From: Rachycentron canadum
Taxonomy: Eukaryota > Chordata > Actinopteri > Carangiformes > Rachycentridae
DNA length: 64,000 bases
Direction of reading: 5' to 3'
Assembly: GCA_038496675.1 (NCBI GenBank)
Contig: CM076650.1
Span: 20,202,724 to 20,266,723 of the forward strand
The notes under the pieces: generated by a model
What the model was told of the DNA's origin: nothing
Seen by the model: the letters and a program-made list of their open reading frames with translations, nothing else
Databases searched by the model: none
Shown here: positions 24,601-35,858 of the stretch, one piece after another
Layout: each line of letters opens with the position of its first letter
How positions within the stretch are numbered: position 1 is the first letter of the stretch
Position numbers and translations under genes: made by a program

Positions 24601-27000
24601 GTGAGTGGGACTTCTGAAGCATCCTCTGTGTCACTTGTCATATCCTGCCTCCTCGCTTTGATCTGGTGGGACACAGCAGGTCACATGTCGTGACACTGTC
24701 GAAATGATCCACAAGATGATTACTGGATTCACAGACTTACTTACTGCACTGTGTATTTACTGCAAGGCGTTTGATGACTAGCAAGGGAAAAGAAGCGCAG
24801 GTTTATTTTATATACAGCTTGTGGCAGATTGAAAAGTTGTCTTTATGATGATGCACTTTGCGTGTTATTTTTGATCAGCACTCCTCCAAAAAATTCATGC
24901 TCATATTTCCCAGGATCTATTGCCACCTCAGCCCTGGTCTCTCTGCCTCTCCTCTAACTCCATCTGTGTGGAAGCTTCAGGACACCAATTTCTCCACCCA
25001 CGGTTTACTCTGAGAAAGTTGCTTCCACCCACCTATGGAAACACTTTCCCTCAGTAAGTTATTAAACACAACTCCCCCCAGTCATGACAATATTGTCTCA
25101 TCATCTGTGTTTATGTGGTTTCATTTCACTTTCATAAAACTAAATAGAATTCCCTGTGGTGAGGAAAATGTTTGTTCACATTTTTGAGTGTTTGGAGGTT
25201 CGTGCCTATGTGTGTGCTGTTGTGTGTTTAGTGACATTACCCACTGTCCATCCATATTATCCTGTGGGTGTTAATACATAGTGATTAATGGTGGAAAAAA
25301 TAAAGTACAGGCACAACAGTGAAAGTCCAAAAAACAAAAAAGAGCAGCAATGACAACAACTGAAGGAAATGTATATTTTTTGACAGTTTCTCTATCTGAA
25401 CAGTTTGGTTTTAAAAATCGGCACAAGTCCATAACAAGACACACGACCACCTATTTTAAGCAGAAGCACATTAACAAGCTGTGAGTTGTGTCAGTGCCTG
25501 TGCTGTAACAGTGAACAATAGTGTTTGATAAGCAGACCTAAATGTTCTCCCTCTCAGCCAAGTGAGACCAGACTGCAGTCTGTCATTGATTTCTCATCCT
25601 CGATAGTGACTAACTACGTGAGGGATGATGTTATTGCTGAGCAAGGGCGTAAAGTTTGCACTAAACTGTTACTGTCTGAATTGAGCAGCTTACGATTTAC
25701 AGTACTTGGCAGGATGTTTGTTTTCTTCAGCTATAGAAACTGACCTAAAAACAAGTTTGAAGAAATGTTTATTGAAAGTGAAGAAGAACACAAGGTCACA
25801 CTTTTCAACACGGTAAATAAAATCCTTAACAAGTAAGGGAGAAAACATCGCCCTAAATCCTAATTAATGAATAGCTAATATGTAGACATGTGTAACTCTG
25901 AAGTAAGATCCATAAAATAGATTAAGTGTGAGAACAGACTGCTAATGTTGATAATAGTAATAATAAGCATTAATGATAAAATAAGTAATAAGTTGTGTAC
26001 CAGCTGTTCAGTTCAAACCTAGCATAGTTCTATCGTAAGTCTTTATTTTCGTTTAATCGCTAAATTAAAACAGGTTACACTTCACTGCCAGCTGTAACTT
26101 CTGTGTTGTTAACCAACTAACTCAACATACAAGAAGTTCACTTGAAAATTCACTAGAAATAATGATGTATTATCACAAGTAAAGTATTATTCCATGTTTC
26201 AAGCAGAATAGTGACTTAAGAACCTATGCGTGTACATATAAAGACAAAGAGTGAGAGAGTCTTTCGTATGTTTGCATCTCCCATCACCACCAGTAATCCC
26301 CTGATCCCAAAGGCCCAGCAGTAACTCTCAGTAGCTGCCCCTGCAGGCGCCTGTCTGAATATTCTTATTAAAGGGCTTGGCGCTCCACACTCCCCAGGTC
26401 CCTGTGCAGGAGGGACAGTTTAGCAGGTGCAGAGTCAGACGCTTATCCTTTGAGCAGGGTAGGGAGTTGGTTAGGCAGGTAGAGGGTTAGACAATCAGCA
26501 AGCAACTGGATGTTAAGACAGTAAACAGATTTCTTTTATAGCTTCTGTTAGAAAGCCAGAGAGGTAAGCCAGCCTGCCAGACAATTAGGGGTTGAATAGC
26601 GAGCAAGGCAGTTATCCAAACAACAGAGGAAGCCAGACAGACAGAAAAGCTGTAGAGGCAGGTGCAGAAGTAGGGTGGTTAATATTTGTCTGTCTGTCTG
26701 CCTGTCTGTCAGCCAGTCTCCCTACTGTTTGTGTATGTGTGGATGGGTGGGGACACACTGTGGTGGCAGCTGCATAACAGCACATAAGGGAAATCACTGT
26801 CAGTATGCTGGATATGTGTGTCAGCCCTGACCCCAGAGGATGACCAGACGGATTAGCACGGCAGCACCATGTTGTGGTCACGTGGGTGTGGACATGCAGA
26901 TGGCAGCACTGTTTTGATAATATTTGTCTTTGTGTGTGTCTGTGTGTTTGTGCATGGTTCATTCTATGGATGTGTGGACCCCATTTAGCTTGAAACCATT
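24601..27000. other. Non-coding stretch with small simple repeats
   Basis: No gene. The minus frame at 26612-27013 is open only because of TGTC and TG repeats. A GC-richer patch with CTGCAGGCGCCTG and GAATATTC is at 26340-26400. Confidence 0.58.
26687..26710. repeat. (TGTC)n tetranucleotide repeat
   Basis: About six TGTC units with one TGCC variant. An ACAG run lies about 50 bases upstream (26634-26645) and is its reverse complement, so a weak hairpin is possible. Confidence 0.85.
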
Positions 27001-27211
27001 GTTGTGAGGACATCTAAGAATTCTGAAGACACTGTGGCTGCTTCTCAGAAGGGAGTGATTGAAGTTGGCTTTTGGGGTTTAGTGTCAATACAATATCAGC
27101 ATCATGGCTGGGTTGGGGTTGAGGTTGGAGTTAAGGTCAGACATGTATTTGTGATGTTTTGGGTTAGGTTAAGATACTAGGGAAAGCAGTGTGACTAAGT
27201 GTCCTCACAAC
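27001..27211. mobile_element. Small inverted-repeat (MITE-like) element
   Basis: GTTGTGAGGACA (27001-27012) is exactly reverse-complemented by TGTCCTCACAAC (27200-27211). Between them lie GGTTGGGG, GGTTGAGG and GGGTTAGGTTAAG words resembling degenerate GGGTTA. TG-rich tracts flank both sides. This organisation matches a repeat I recall as frequent next to fish microsatellites. It has no coding capacity. Confidence 0.5.
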
Positions 27212-27214
27212 TAT

Positions 27215-29499
27215 AGTGAGACCAATGTGTATGTGTGTGGTGGAGGGAATATAAATATCCGTGAGCCACAGTGTTGAGTATTGAGTGAAAGCTTGGTTCC
27301 AAATTATCTTTGAGTGCATTGGTGATCACGCACATATGTGAGCACATGAGAACATGTCTAATAGATTGCTATTTATTTGCTGTTTGTTTGTCTTGTGATG
27401 GGGCTTCTAATAATTCACAAACCAAATCTCATCATCTCACGTACATATACACCCACAAGCAAGCAATAGGCTTGGTGGTGTCTTTGCTGCAGATTGATGT
27501 TTGCTGTCTGTGCAGCAATCATTTCACTTTACAGGAGACCAGCTCAGTATGTGAGGTCACTACAGTATGAAAGCAAAATGTGTGCTGATCTTGCTGCTGC
27601 AAAGTAAGAGGCACTAGATTTGCTGTTTGGCCTGTAATATCTGTAAAGCAGGTGGTTTAGTCTACAGTGATTCTCAAAGGAAATTAGTTTTTCCATTAAA
27701 TGACACCACATACAGACAAACCCATCTGTATTACAGAACAATAAATTACTCTGGAACATCATCTATTGAAATTTCCATGATTGTCAATTTCCTTTTCAAT
27801 TTCAAAGGCTGAATATGCACATTTACGTTTGGTTTTATTTAAACAGGATTTTAAATATATTTCTGCCATAGTAAAAAAAAAAAAAAAGAAAATACCTAAA
27901 ACTGAACTCCACCAATTTCAAAGTACTACTCCATATGTGAAAAAGTTACCTTTTGTGGCTCCAGCAGGAGCAGCATAAGTGACGTCATTTGATTTTTGGT
28001 CGTATCTGAAGACGACAAGTTTGAAAATGGGAAAAAGCAATATGGCATTAGAAAGAAATGAGCTCTGTAGCCCACACCTCATCTCTAATTGAGGCAACAT
28101 TAGCTAATATTACCACAAAATATCTTGATGTAGGACTTGTCAGTGGTCAAGTTACATTGTGAATAATGCAGGCACCGGGTTTTGACAAGGAAGAAGCATG
28201 GAATAAAAAAAGCTGATATCTCTGGTTCTGCTTTATCGAGTTTGATCCTGTCTTTTAAATGCTCATCATGAGTCTGTCCACTTACCTTCTACTCTATTAA
28301 GAAATCAACAGTATCTCTTGCTCTACAGCACTAGACCTGTGTACATTTAACAGGGTATCAGTGCCACAATTTTCAAATGAATGCACCTCATAAAAGAACC
28401 CTTTCTTCAAATAAAGCAAACAATGTTTTATTCCACGAACATTATTCTTCCCTTTTTAGTGTCAATACCAGTATATGAAGTTCTGCCCATTGTAATAAAT
28501 GATGCATTCAGCACAGAAACTCAGTTGGTTCAGATTCTCTGAACTCTATCTGACAAAATGAACTTCTGATTTTCACCTGACCCTCGTGGGAAGGACGAGC
28601 TTCAGAATGAAAATTTGTTCATGAAATGCCACATTGTGAAATTATTGCCTAATGCTGAATAGTATTAGTGTCTATAATGCCAAACTGCCAAGCTTTCTAA
28701 TACTATAAGGCTGCAGAGCTTATGTCTTGTCCATTGTCAGAGGACAAGCTGTAATCTATGTCCAGGTGCATGTGTTGTAAAATTGTATAAGTGCTTATAG
28801 TAACAAAGAAAAGGCACAGGTAAATTTTAATGGAGGAAAGATATCAAGAAAATTTCAGTGTAGCTTTAAGGCCAAATCATAACAAATGTTATGATGTTGT
28901 AAATTACATATAGTTCAGGCAGCCTGAGCTAGTGTTTCAGTGCACTGCTAGAGCACTGTGTCTGAATCTCCATAGAGGGGGTGTCAAATGGCCTCTGCAG
29001 TAGTTACTGTCCAGCTCTGCACTGTTACTGGATACCTGCTGCTGTCACAGCCTGCTCCGGAAATGTGTATGTATGTGCACATGTACCATGTCTGTGTGTA
29101 TTGATAGAAGCTGTATTTTATGTAGACAAATGCACTTGTGTATTATATTTCATGATTATGTTTATGAACATATAAACAAAACACCTCTCAATCTGGAGAT
29201 ATGTTTGTGTCTGTATCAATTATGCTTTTATTTTGTGAAGTGTCCTTCTAGTGAGTGTCTTTGGGATATACTCATGTATACATGTTTTTTCCTGAATCTG
29301 TGGCAAAAACTTCCCCTTGAGGACAATAAACTATCTATGCTCTCGTACTGCTTACTGGGAAGTATGTTTGAGTTTATGGACTTAAGTTCCCCCTCCCTCT
29401 GAAACACGCAATATGTCATAGAAGTATATCAATGCCTGCAGACAGTATTTGTACTGATGGTGAAACAGACAATAGCCAAGCCTCTAATAGCTCCTCTAG
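27215..29499. other. Unannotated non-coding stretch
   Basis: Unique AT-rich DNA. Open frames at 27310-27978 and 28981-29402 overlap others on the opposite strand and show no domains. A 15-base A run is at 27873-27887. Confidence 0.6.
27873..27887. repeat. Poly(A) run, 15 bases
   Basis: A homopolymer after CTGCCATAGT, with no retroposon body recognised upstream. Confidence 0.9.
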
Positions 29500-29700
29500 A
29501 GGGAAATACCCATAAAAGGTTAACAAAAGTCACCTCTTAGACGGCTCTCACAGTCTGTTAATCATGTTAAGATGATTACGTAAAGGGAATTATCTATCAA
29601 AGTGGGCTCAGGCAGGTCACAAGTGTAATTTAGGCCTCTTTTAACACAGGAACTTGGTTGGAATTGGTTTTCATGGGCACAGCAGAGCCCAACCTACACG
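29500..29700. promoter_or_regulatory. Conserved-element-like block
   Basis: Non-repetitive sequence with clustered factor-like words: GTTAATCATGTTAAG (similar to an HNF1 palindrome), GATGATTACG, AATTATCTATCAAAG and CAAGTGTAATTTAGG. It stands out in texture from its flanks. Enhancer function is inference only. Confidence 0.22.
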
Positions 29701-30791
29701 TTCAAGCAAGGCTGCACTAAATGTTACAAAACCAAGTGTTCAAAGGTGGAAAGTCCAACAAAATATCTTTATAACATAGGTTTGTCTTTTAGAATCTATC
29801 TCAGTGGAAACTGTGAATATGTAAATGAGGTATAGATACCAATTATGTTGATGATTAAATCTGCAATTATCAATATTTTATGATAATAATCCATTACTTC
29901 CATCCATTACTTTGGACAATCAAATACTGTGACAGTGACAAACTCACAGCATTATCACTCATTTTGTAGCTCTCTTTAGCAATGCTGAGGGGTTTAGCAT
30001 CTTTCAACTCTCAGCTAACAATATTTGGATTTTGCTGCCTGGAGTCTGGAGGTGTTTTGTTTTGGTCAGACCACTCTCCAGACTGAGCAGACGGCTGTCC
30101 GCAAAATAGCTTTACTAAAGTCACTGTACACTGCCCACTAAGCATCAATAAACAGACAAAATAAACAACAAACTTGTGAATTTGGTGGGACATGCACTTG
30201 CTAAATTTTAGCAATATTTTCCTCAGGAGCTCATTAGGGCTCATTAAAAGGAGAGTGAATTCTGGAGAAGATGTGAAAAAAGAACAGCTCTACATGTGTC
30301 TTTATTTTCTGAATGTGTAAGTAGGCAACTGTTTGCCAACATGTTCAGCAGAATAACTTTCTTCAGTTTCTTTTCAGCTTGCTCCATTGTCCACTTGGGG
30401 TCAACCACAAGTTCAGTATATTTCAAATAATAATAGTTCTTCAATATAATGTTATATGTTTTTACTTGTGATATTCAGCCTTGTTTCAACGTAAATAAAT
30501 AGTTTATGATCCCTTTTCAGTAAACTGAATTTTATCCTAGAAGAATGTCAAACAAACTCGACTCGGAGACCCATTTATCTCAAGCTGTGTCTAATGATAA
30601 TCAAATAGTAATGGTATTTGAGAATAAAGTAAGAATTTGTAATATTTGTGTCTGTTTAAAGCATTTATATTAATCTCGATTGTCTGAGACAGTAAAGTTT
30701 TAGTGAGTAAATTTACATCCAAATACAATATGTGTGGTCCTCAAAAGTGACATTAAACCGGTGGACCCCACAAATGACAAAAACAAGAATT
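29701..30791. other. Unannotated non-coding stretch
   Basis: No gene. Minus frames at 30011-30244 and 30244-30444 have no recognisable product and no splice support. Confidence 0.6.
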
Positions 30792-30797
30792 TGTGTG

Positions 30798-30848
<51 letters not shown>

Positions 30849-30849
30849 N

Positions 30850-30908
<59 letters not shown>

Positions 30909-30930
30909 CTGTGTGTGTGTGTGTGTGTCT
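30792..30930. repeat. Long (TG)n microsatellite with one ambiguous base
   Basis: About 139 bases of nearly pure TG with two TTTCTG interruptions near the ends. The single N at 30849 sits inside it. The overlapping poly(Cys-Val) and poly(His-Thr) frames are artefacts. Confidence 0.98.
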
Positions 30931-32094
30931 CACCTGTGGGTGCAGCCACCCTGTCTCTCATGGTGGTGAGAGTCAGCGGGTGCTTCCCACTGCTTCTCTG
31001 ATGCCATCACCACTCTCCCAACAGGGTGGCTGGGTCTTTAATCGATGTGGAGCCAAATGGTTCTTGGAAAAGCCCATGTAGTCCAGGTTGTTAACACTGC
31101 TGCTCGGACAAAATGATAAAGCTTGTTGTTGGAGATAAGAGAAGGCAGGGAGGTTAACACAGCAGAAATCATGGGGGATATGGGGCAGGGCCTATGAACT
31201 GTGTACCTGTATGCATATGTGTGCCACCTGTAACCATTAAAGCTTGACTGACTCCAGAGAGGAATGTTTTCATAAGCAAACACAGATGAGGCTCCTTTTT
31301 GGAGAATGCGTCATTCCCACAAAAAGAAGATTAGGAGCTTTGTGTGGTTTGACCAACAATCAGAATCCTGCTTGCTGAATTTATTGCCTCTTACAGGATA
31401 AACCTGTTCTTCAAGGATATGCTAATCATATTTAATATTTGAAATGCTTGTTATCAGGACTCGTATGTTGAAATTCATTTTTGTGCAGCTGTATGATGAT
31501 CAACTTGAGGTTTTGCCTCAGCTGAACTTAGTCAAAGCTGCTGCGTGTTACTGTTATTTGATAGTGCATATAATCATAATAAACTGTATTTAAGAGTTTG
31601 GTGAAATAGTGTAAATAACTCTGATGAGTGCCCTATGATTCAGGTATTAGCACCAGTCATGGGGACAGGAATTGCATGGAACTGTGTTAGCTGGATGATC
31701 TGGGGGTTTGTCTATAGTGTACCACTGTATGAACTATGTGGATATTATGACACAATTTACTCCTGGATGCATCTTGTTTCCTGATTGAAATAAAAGCTAA
31801 AATGTGTCAAGACTGATATAGACAGATTTGCATCAAACAGGGAGCTATTAGTGGGGTTTCTCACAATAATAATGCTTGCATGTTTGGTATTTAGATAGTA
31901 TAATGTTTACTATGATGACAGTGATGATAAACATTAATCTTAATTAATGAAGCATGCTAACATATGCTAATTGGCACTAAGCAGTAAAATTAAGGTAGAT
32001 GATTATGTCATAAGCTTTGCAGGTATTTGGCTATCAATGATTAAGGATGGCAAATAATACAAGATGAAAAGTCAGTACGATACATCATATGGGA
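30931..32094. other. Unannotated non-coding stretch
   Basis: Unique sequence with no exon-like segment. The minus frame at 31038-31283 has no domain. Confidence 0.6.
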
Positions 32095-32440
32095 ACTGTG
32101 AATGTCTATAAGGGTCTGTGCCAATCCATCATATATATTTTTATTGTGCTTCAACAGTACAGATCTAAGATCTAATGGTTGATTATAGAGAAAAGGTCAA
32201 AGGATCAGTTATTGAATATATGAATTTTATATATTCAATGAATGATCAGTAGAAAACCATAAACCTCAAGCTAATGGTGGTACTAGACATAAGTAAAATG
32301 ACCACCAAAGTCTATGTGATTCATCCTCTGGGAATAATGAATGTCTGTAAATATATTCATGGAAATCCATTCAATGGTTGTTGAGCTTCGGTCTGAGAGT
32401 GGCAGAATAACAGACTGACCGACAGGTTGAGTGACACTGT
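32095..32440. repeat. Dispersed repeat, two partial copies side by side
   Basis: GAATGTCTATAAGG...GCCAATCCATCATAT (about 32100-32135) and GAATGTCTGTAAATATATTC...GGAAATCCATTCAAT (about 32339-32375) are two versions of the same text. The second is followed by GGTTGTTGAGC and ACAGACTGACCGACAGG. This is the layout of a repeat I recall as abundant in teleosts. A palindrome (ATTGAATATAT/ATATATTCAAT, 32211-32239) lies between them. The minus frame at 32283-32645 overlaps the repeat and is not a gene. Confidence 0.5.
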
Positions 32441-35400
32441 GAAGTGAGTGCAGAAAATTCCGTGTTTTTAGATTGTAACTCTCAAGAGAGCAGATCAAGA
32501 AAATGGTGAAGTACCTTTCTGAATAAAGAACTAAGCAACAGAAGCAAAATGTCCAAACAATCCTAATAATATGCAGCCGCTTCACGATGACAGAAAGCTG
32601 AGTTTTTAAAAATAGCACACTCTCTCTTGTGAACCACATGACCACACATGTTGTGCCAATCAGGTCACTGTGATGTCAGCACCGCTCATAGAAGGGCAGG
32701 AATCATCACAGTTTGGCTCTGCTTGGGAGCACGGCCATATTATCATGGGTCAGTGCATAACCTTCTGCTGTGAAGATGCAAGAAAAATACAAATGGATAC
32801 AGACAGGAAGGAAAGTATGATCTCAGTGCTGTGGAAGGATGGAGCAATAAGAGAGTATGACAGGAACGGATCTTTATTTTTAAGTTGTGCACATTCATAA
32901 TGCATGGACACTGTAACTGAGCCTACAGTTAAAGTGGCAGTTTTACTATAGGTATACCCCGATCAACAGTATGTGAGCATCAAAGTATGAGAGGTTGAAG
33001 GCCAAGTGAGAGGGAGACAGTGAAAGAGAGGAGGCAAGCAAAAAAAAAAGCCTTACTCAGAGAGATAACACACTCTGTTGGGGGAGTTTGAGTGTGAGGA
33101 TGGAGCATCTGCTCCTGCCCACTGGGCTCCCAGCTAGTGCAAACAAACACTCACACTCTGTCACACACATACACACATGGACACACACTCAGAACCAAAC
33201 TACTGCTGATTCTAATGAGGCCGAGGCCTGCTGGGCAGCAGGAGGGCTGTTCCAGCCTGTCTCTGGCTTTCTGATTCTTGTCCCAAAGCTACTAACACGT
33301 CATCGACTGTTTCACACCATGTGCACTTTTGTGTACGTGACAATGTTTCCTCCCAGCATTGTACAGAGTAGCCTTGCATTAATAGACTAGAAAAAATAGA
33401 GCTGAATCACAAGATTAGTATTCTTTGCTTTTATTCTGATTTATCCATTAGTTTTGTTTTACAGGACATGTTGGAGTGAGGTCAATATTGCACTTTTTGG
33501 CGCTATGATATTACATTCAAAAATACACTTGAAGACCCTCCCCATTGATGAAAATCAAGATTTTATACATTGTATTGTATTGATTTTATACAATACAACA
33601 ACTCAGAGAAATAAGTCATTACTGCATATTTCCACCTTTAAACTGTACTGAACCAATGACAGTCTCATAAAAATGGATTCAGATAACCTTATATAACCAC
33701 TAAGACTGTGTCACCCCCTGCCAGTTGCAAGCTAACAAGCGGAATAAACAAACAAAAGATGCTAAATATGCTAACTGTTCTGAGATGTCAAACACATGGT
33801 CACCACCATTAACAAGCTAACGTGAAACATAACCAGTTAACTACACTTATTCTTTTGATACATCTTCTAGTTACCAATTTCAATGCACTCCTCAAAACTC
33901 CTCAAAAACTCCAGTTTTCCCTGATATTTAAGAAACTCTCAAACCATTTTTCTCACATCAATGTCATGTGGCTTTGTTTGTTGCAAGCAGATCCCTTTAG
34001 TTTACAGAATATTTTGCTCGCTCACCAGAGGAGGATTTCTTTGCAATACAGCGTCCAGAGTTAGTAGTGAAATTAGCAATGACATTGACTGCTCAAAAAT
34101 TACCAAAACAATTAAATAAAAAAAAAATTTCAATGAAATCTAATTTTTTTTCTCAGTTCTCCCTGCCAGTTGCGCTGCAATGTTTGCCTCAAGAGGGCAA
34201 AACTCCAGCTCAGTCAGCCTCTTTGAGTCGTCTTTGTCCCTGTTATTCATTCACTCCAACTCTTTTTACCTCTCTGTCTCTGAGTCTCTCCATCAACAGG
34301 ACAGATAAGCCCAAAAAAATCTGCCTAAAGCCTTTGTCGGGCCGATGGTCTTGTAAGAATGACACCCATATCCTCTCATTTCAAAGACACTAATAGCATA
34401 TTGATGTGTATGCAGATTAACAGATTATTGAATTTGTGTACGTGAGTGGTGGCAAGGGAGCGTGTGTTCATTTGAGCACGCTTTTCATTTCTGGTCACCA
34501 GGAGTCTCAACTTGTCTTTTAGCCACAACTCAACATCAAACATAAATGAGCTACCACTACGACAAACACTTAAAGACTGTTTGATTCATTTTGAATGGGC
34601 TCATCTTATTATATCTTGTATAAACTGTAATCTGTCTCTTTTATTATTTCATTGACAAATCTATCATAATTATCATTTAAATGTTTCATATTTATACAAT
34701 ACATGGATGTGTAAGTCATTCTCTCTTACTGTATTCTATCTCATTTGATCAGTCAGCATGGCAGTAGTCTGATTTTGCAAATGATTGTTGGGGCTTAGCT
34801 ACTTCCAAAGTGATAATAAAACCAGAGGAAAAATGGGGACTTGGAATGTCAGTGTGGTAAAGAACAGGAGGGGACAAAGTCATCAAAAAATATCCCCAAG
34901 GAGTCATCTCATCCTTTATTTCAAGCCCTGTAGCTAAACTAATATAGTGAAACGATCCAAGATGGCCTTTTATTTCTTACCTCATCTTCTGAATGTACGT
35001 GTTTGTGTGTCTGTGCATGCCCGTAACTGCACCCTTGTGCCTGATCATGATGCGAAGACAAGCTAAAATGGTACCCTACGGGTTTTAGCAGTTTGTCCAA
35101 AAATTCCCTTTCTGCGGGAGATTAAACTTTGCTAACCTTGCACAACGGCACACCAAGGAAACACTGGCAAGTTATGCACTGGCTCCTCACTGTATTGCTT
35201 ACCTATCACATGCTGCGTTCATGACATCCAGAGAGATCATCAGAGATCAGGTAAACCACTTTCAGATAGTCATTAGTTAGATTCAGGTTTGAAAAATGGG
35301 AGGAAACATGGAAAGATGGAGACATGAAAGACAGAACGAGTTACTGTTATCAGGACGCTTAACAAGCATCTGTTGTCTCTTTGAAGTGGAAAAGCTGGAC

Positions 35401-35819
35401 ACATTGGGCTGCAGCTTGGCTCTCAAATGTTCTTGTTGTATTGGGTCAAATAATAATTATAGTGCATGTGTATGTGTGTGTCTATGTGCGTGCATGTGTA
35501 TGTGGAGCTGGATAGAATGGCTTATTGCTGCAGTCATTCCTCTGGTAGATGCTGTCGTCCATTAATTTGATCTTTGACAGAGATAGATTGAAAGTCATAA
35601 AGTCAGACATTAGAAATTCACATTTGCTAAGCTGATGTGTTTTTGCTGCAATATCTGAAAGATCGGCAGATGATTAAGCAGCAAATCATCAACCAAAGGC
35701 ACTCTTCCTTCATCAGAGGACATAAATATGTCGTTGTACCAGGTGCTGTTTGTTGCCTCCCAGCAGTACTGTGAATTCAAATCCACTTGCTTCAGTAGCT
35801 TCCAGTAACGTCCAGCTGA

Positions 35820-35821
<2 letters not shown>
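32441..35821. other. Unannotated non-coding stretch
   Basis: About 3.4 kb of mostly unique DNA. CA-rich text lies near 33148-33190 and TG-rich text at 35463-35505. A minus-strand donor-like GATGAG/GTAAGA near 34980 follows a 60-base open segment, but that segment is partly CA-repeat, so I do not call it. Frames at 33088-33390 and 34067-34393 have no domains. Confidence 0.55.

Positions 35822-35855
<34 letters not shown>
35822..35855. repeat. (CT)17 microsatellite
   Basis: Thirty-four bases of perfect CT. Confidence 0.98.

Positions 35856-35858
<3 letters not shown>

Noticed and set aside
26340..26420. CTCF site in the GC-rich patch (reverse CCTGCAGGGGCAG)
   Set aside because: It lacks the CCASYAG core, so the match is too weak to list.
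30700..31081. Cys-Val and His-Thr repeat proteins
   Set aside because: Pure translation of a (TG)n microsatellite on both strands.
34986..35045. 60-base minus-strand exon ending GATGAG/GTAAGA
   Set aside because: Open, but partly made of CA-rich repeat. The acceptor is weak, and no neighbouring exon is in frame.
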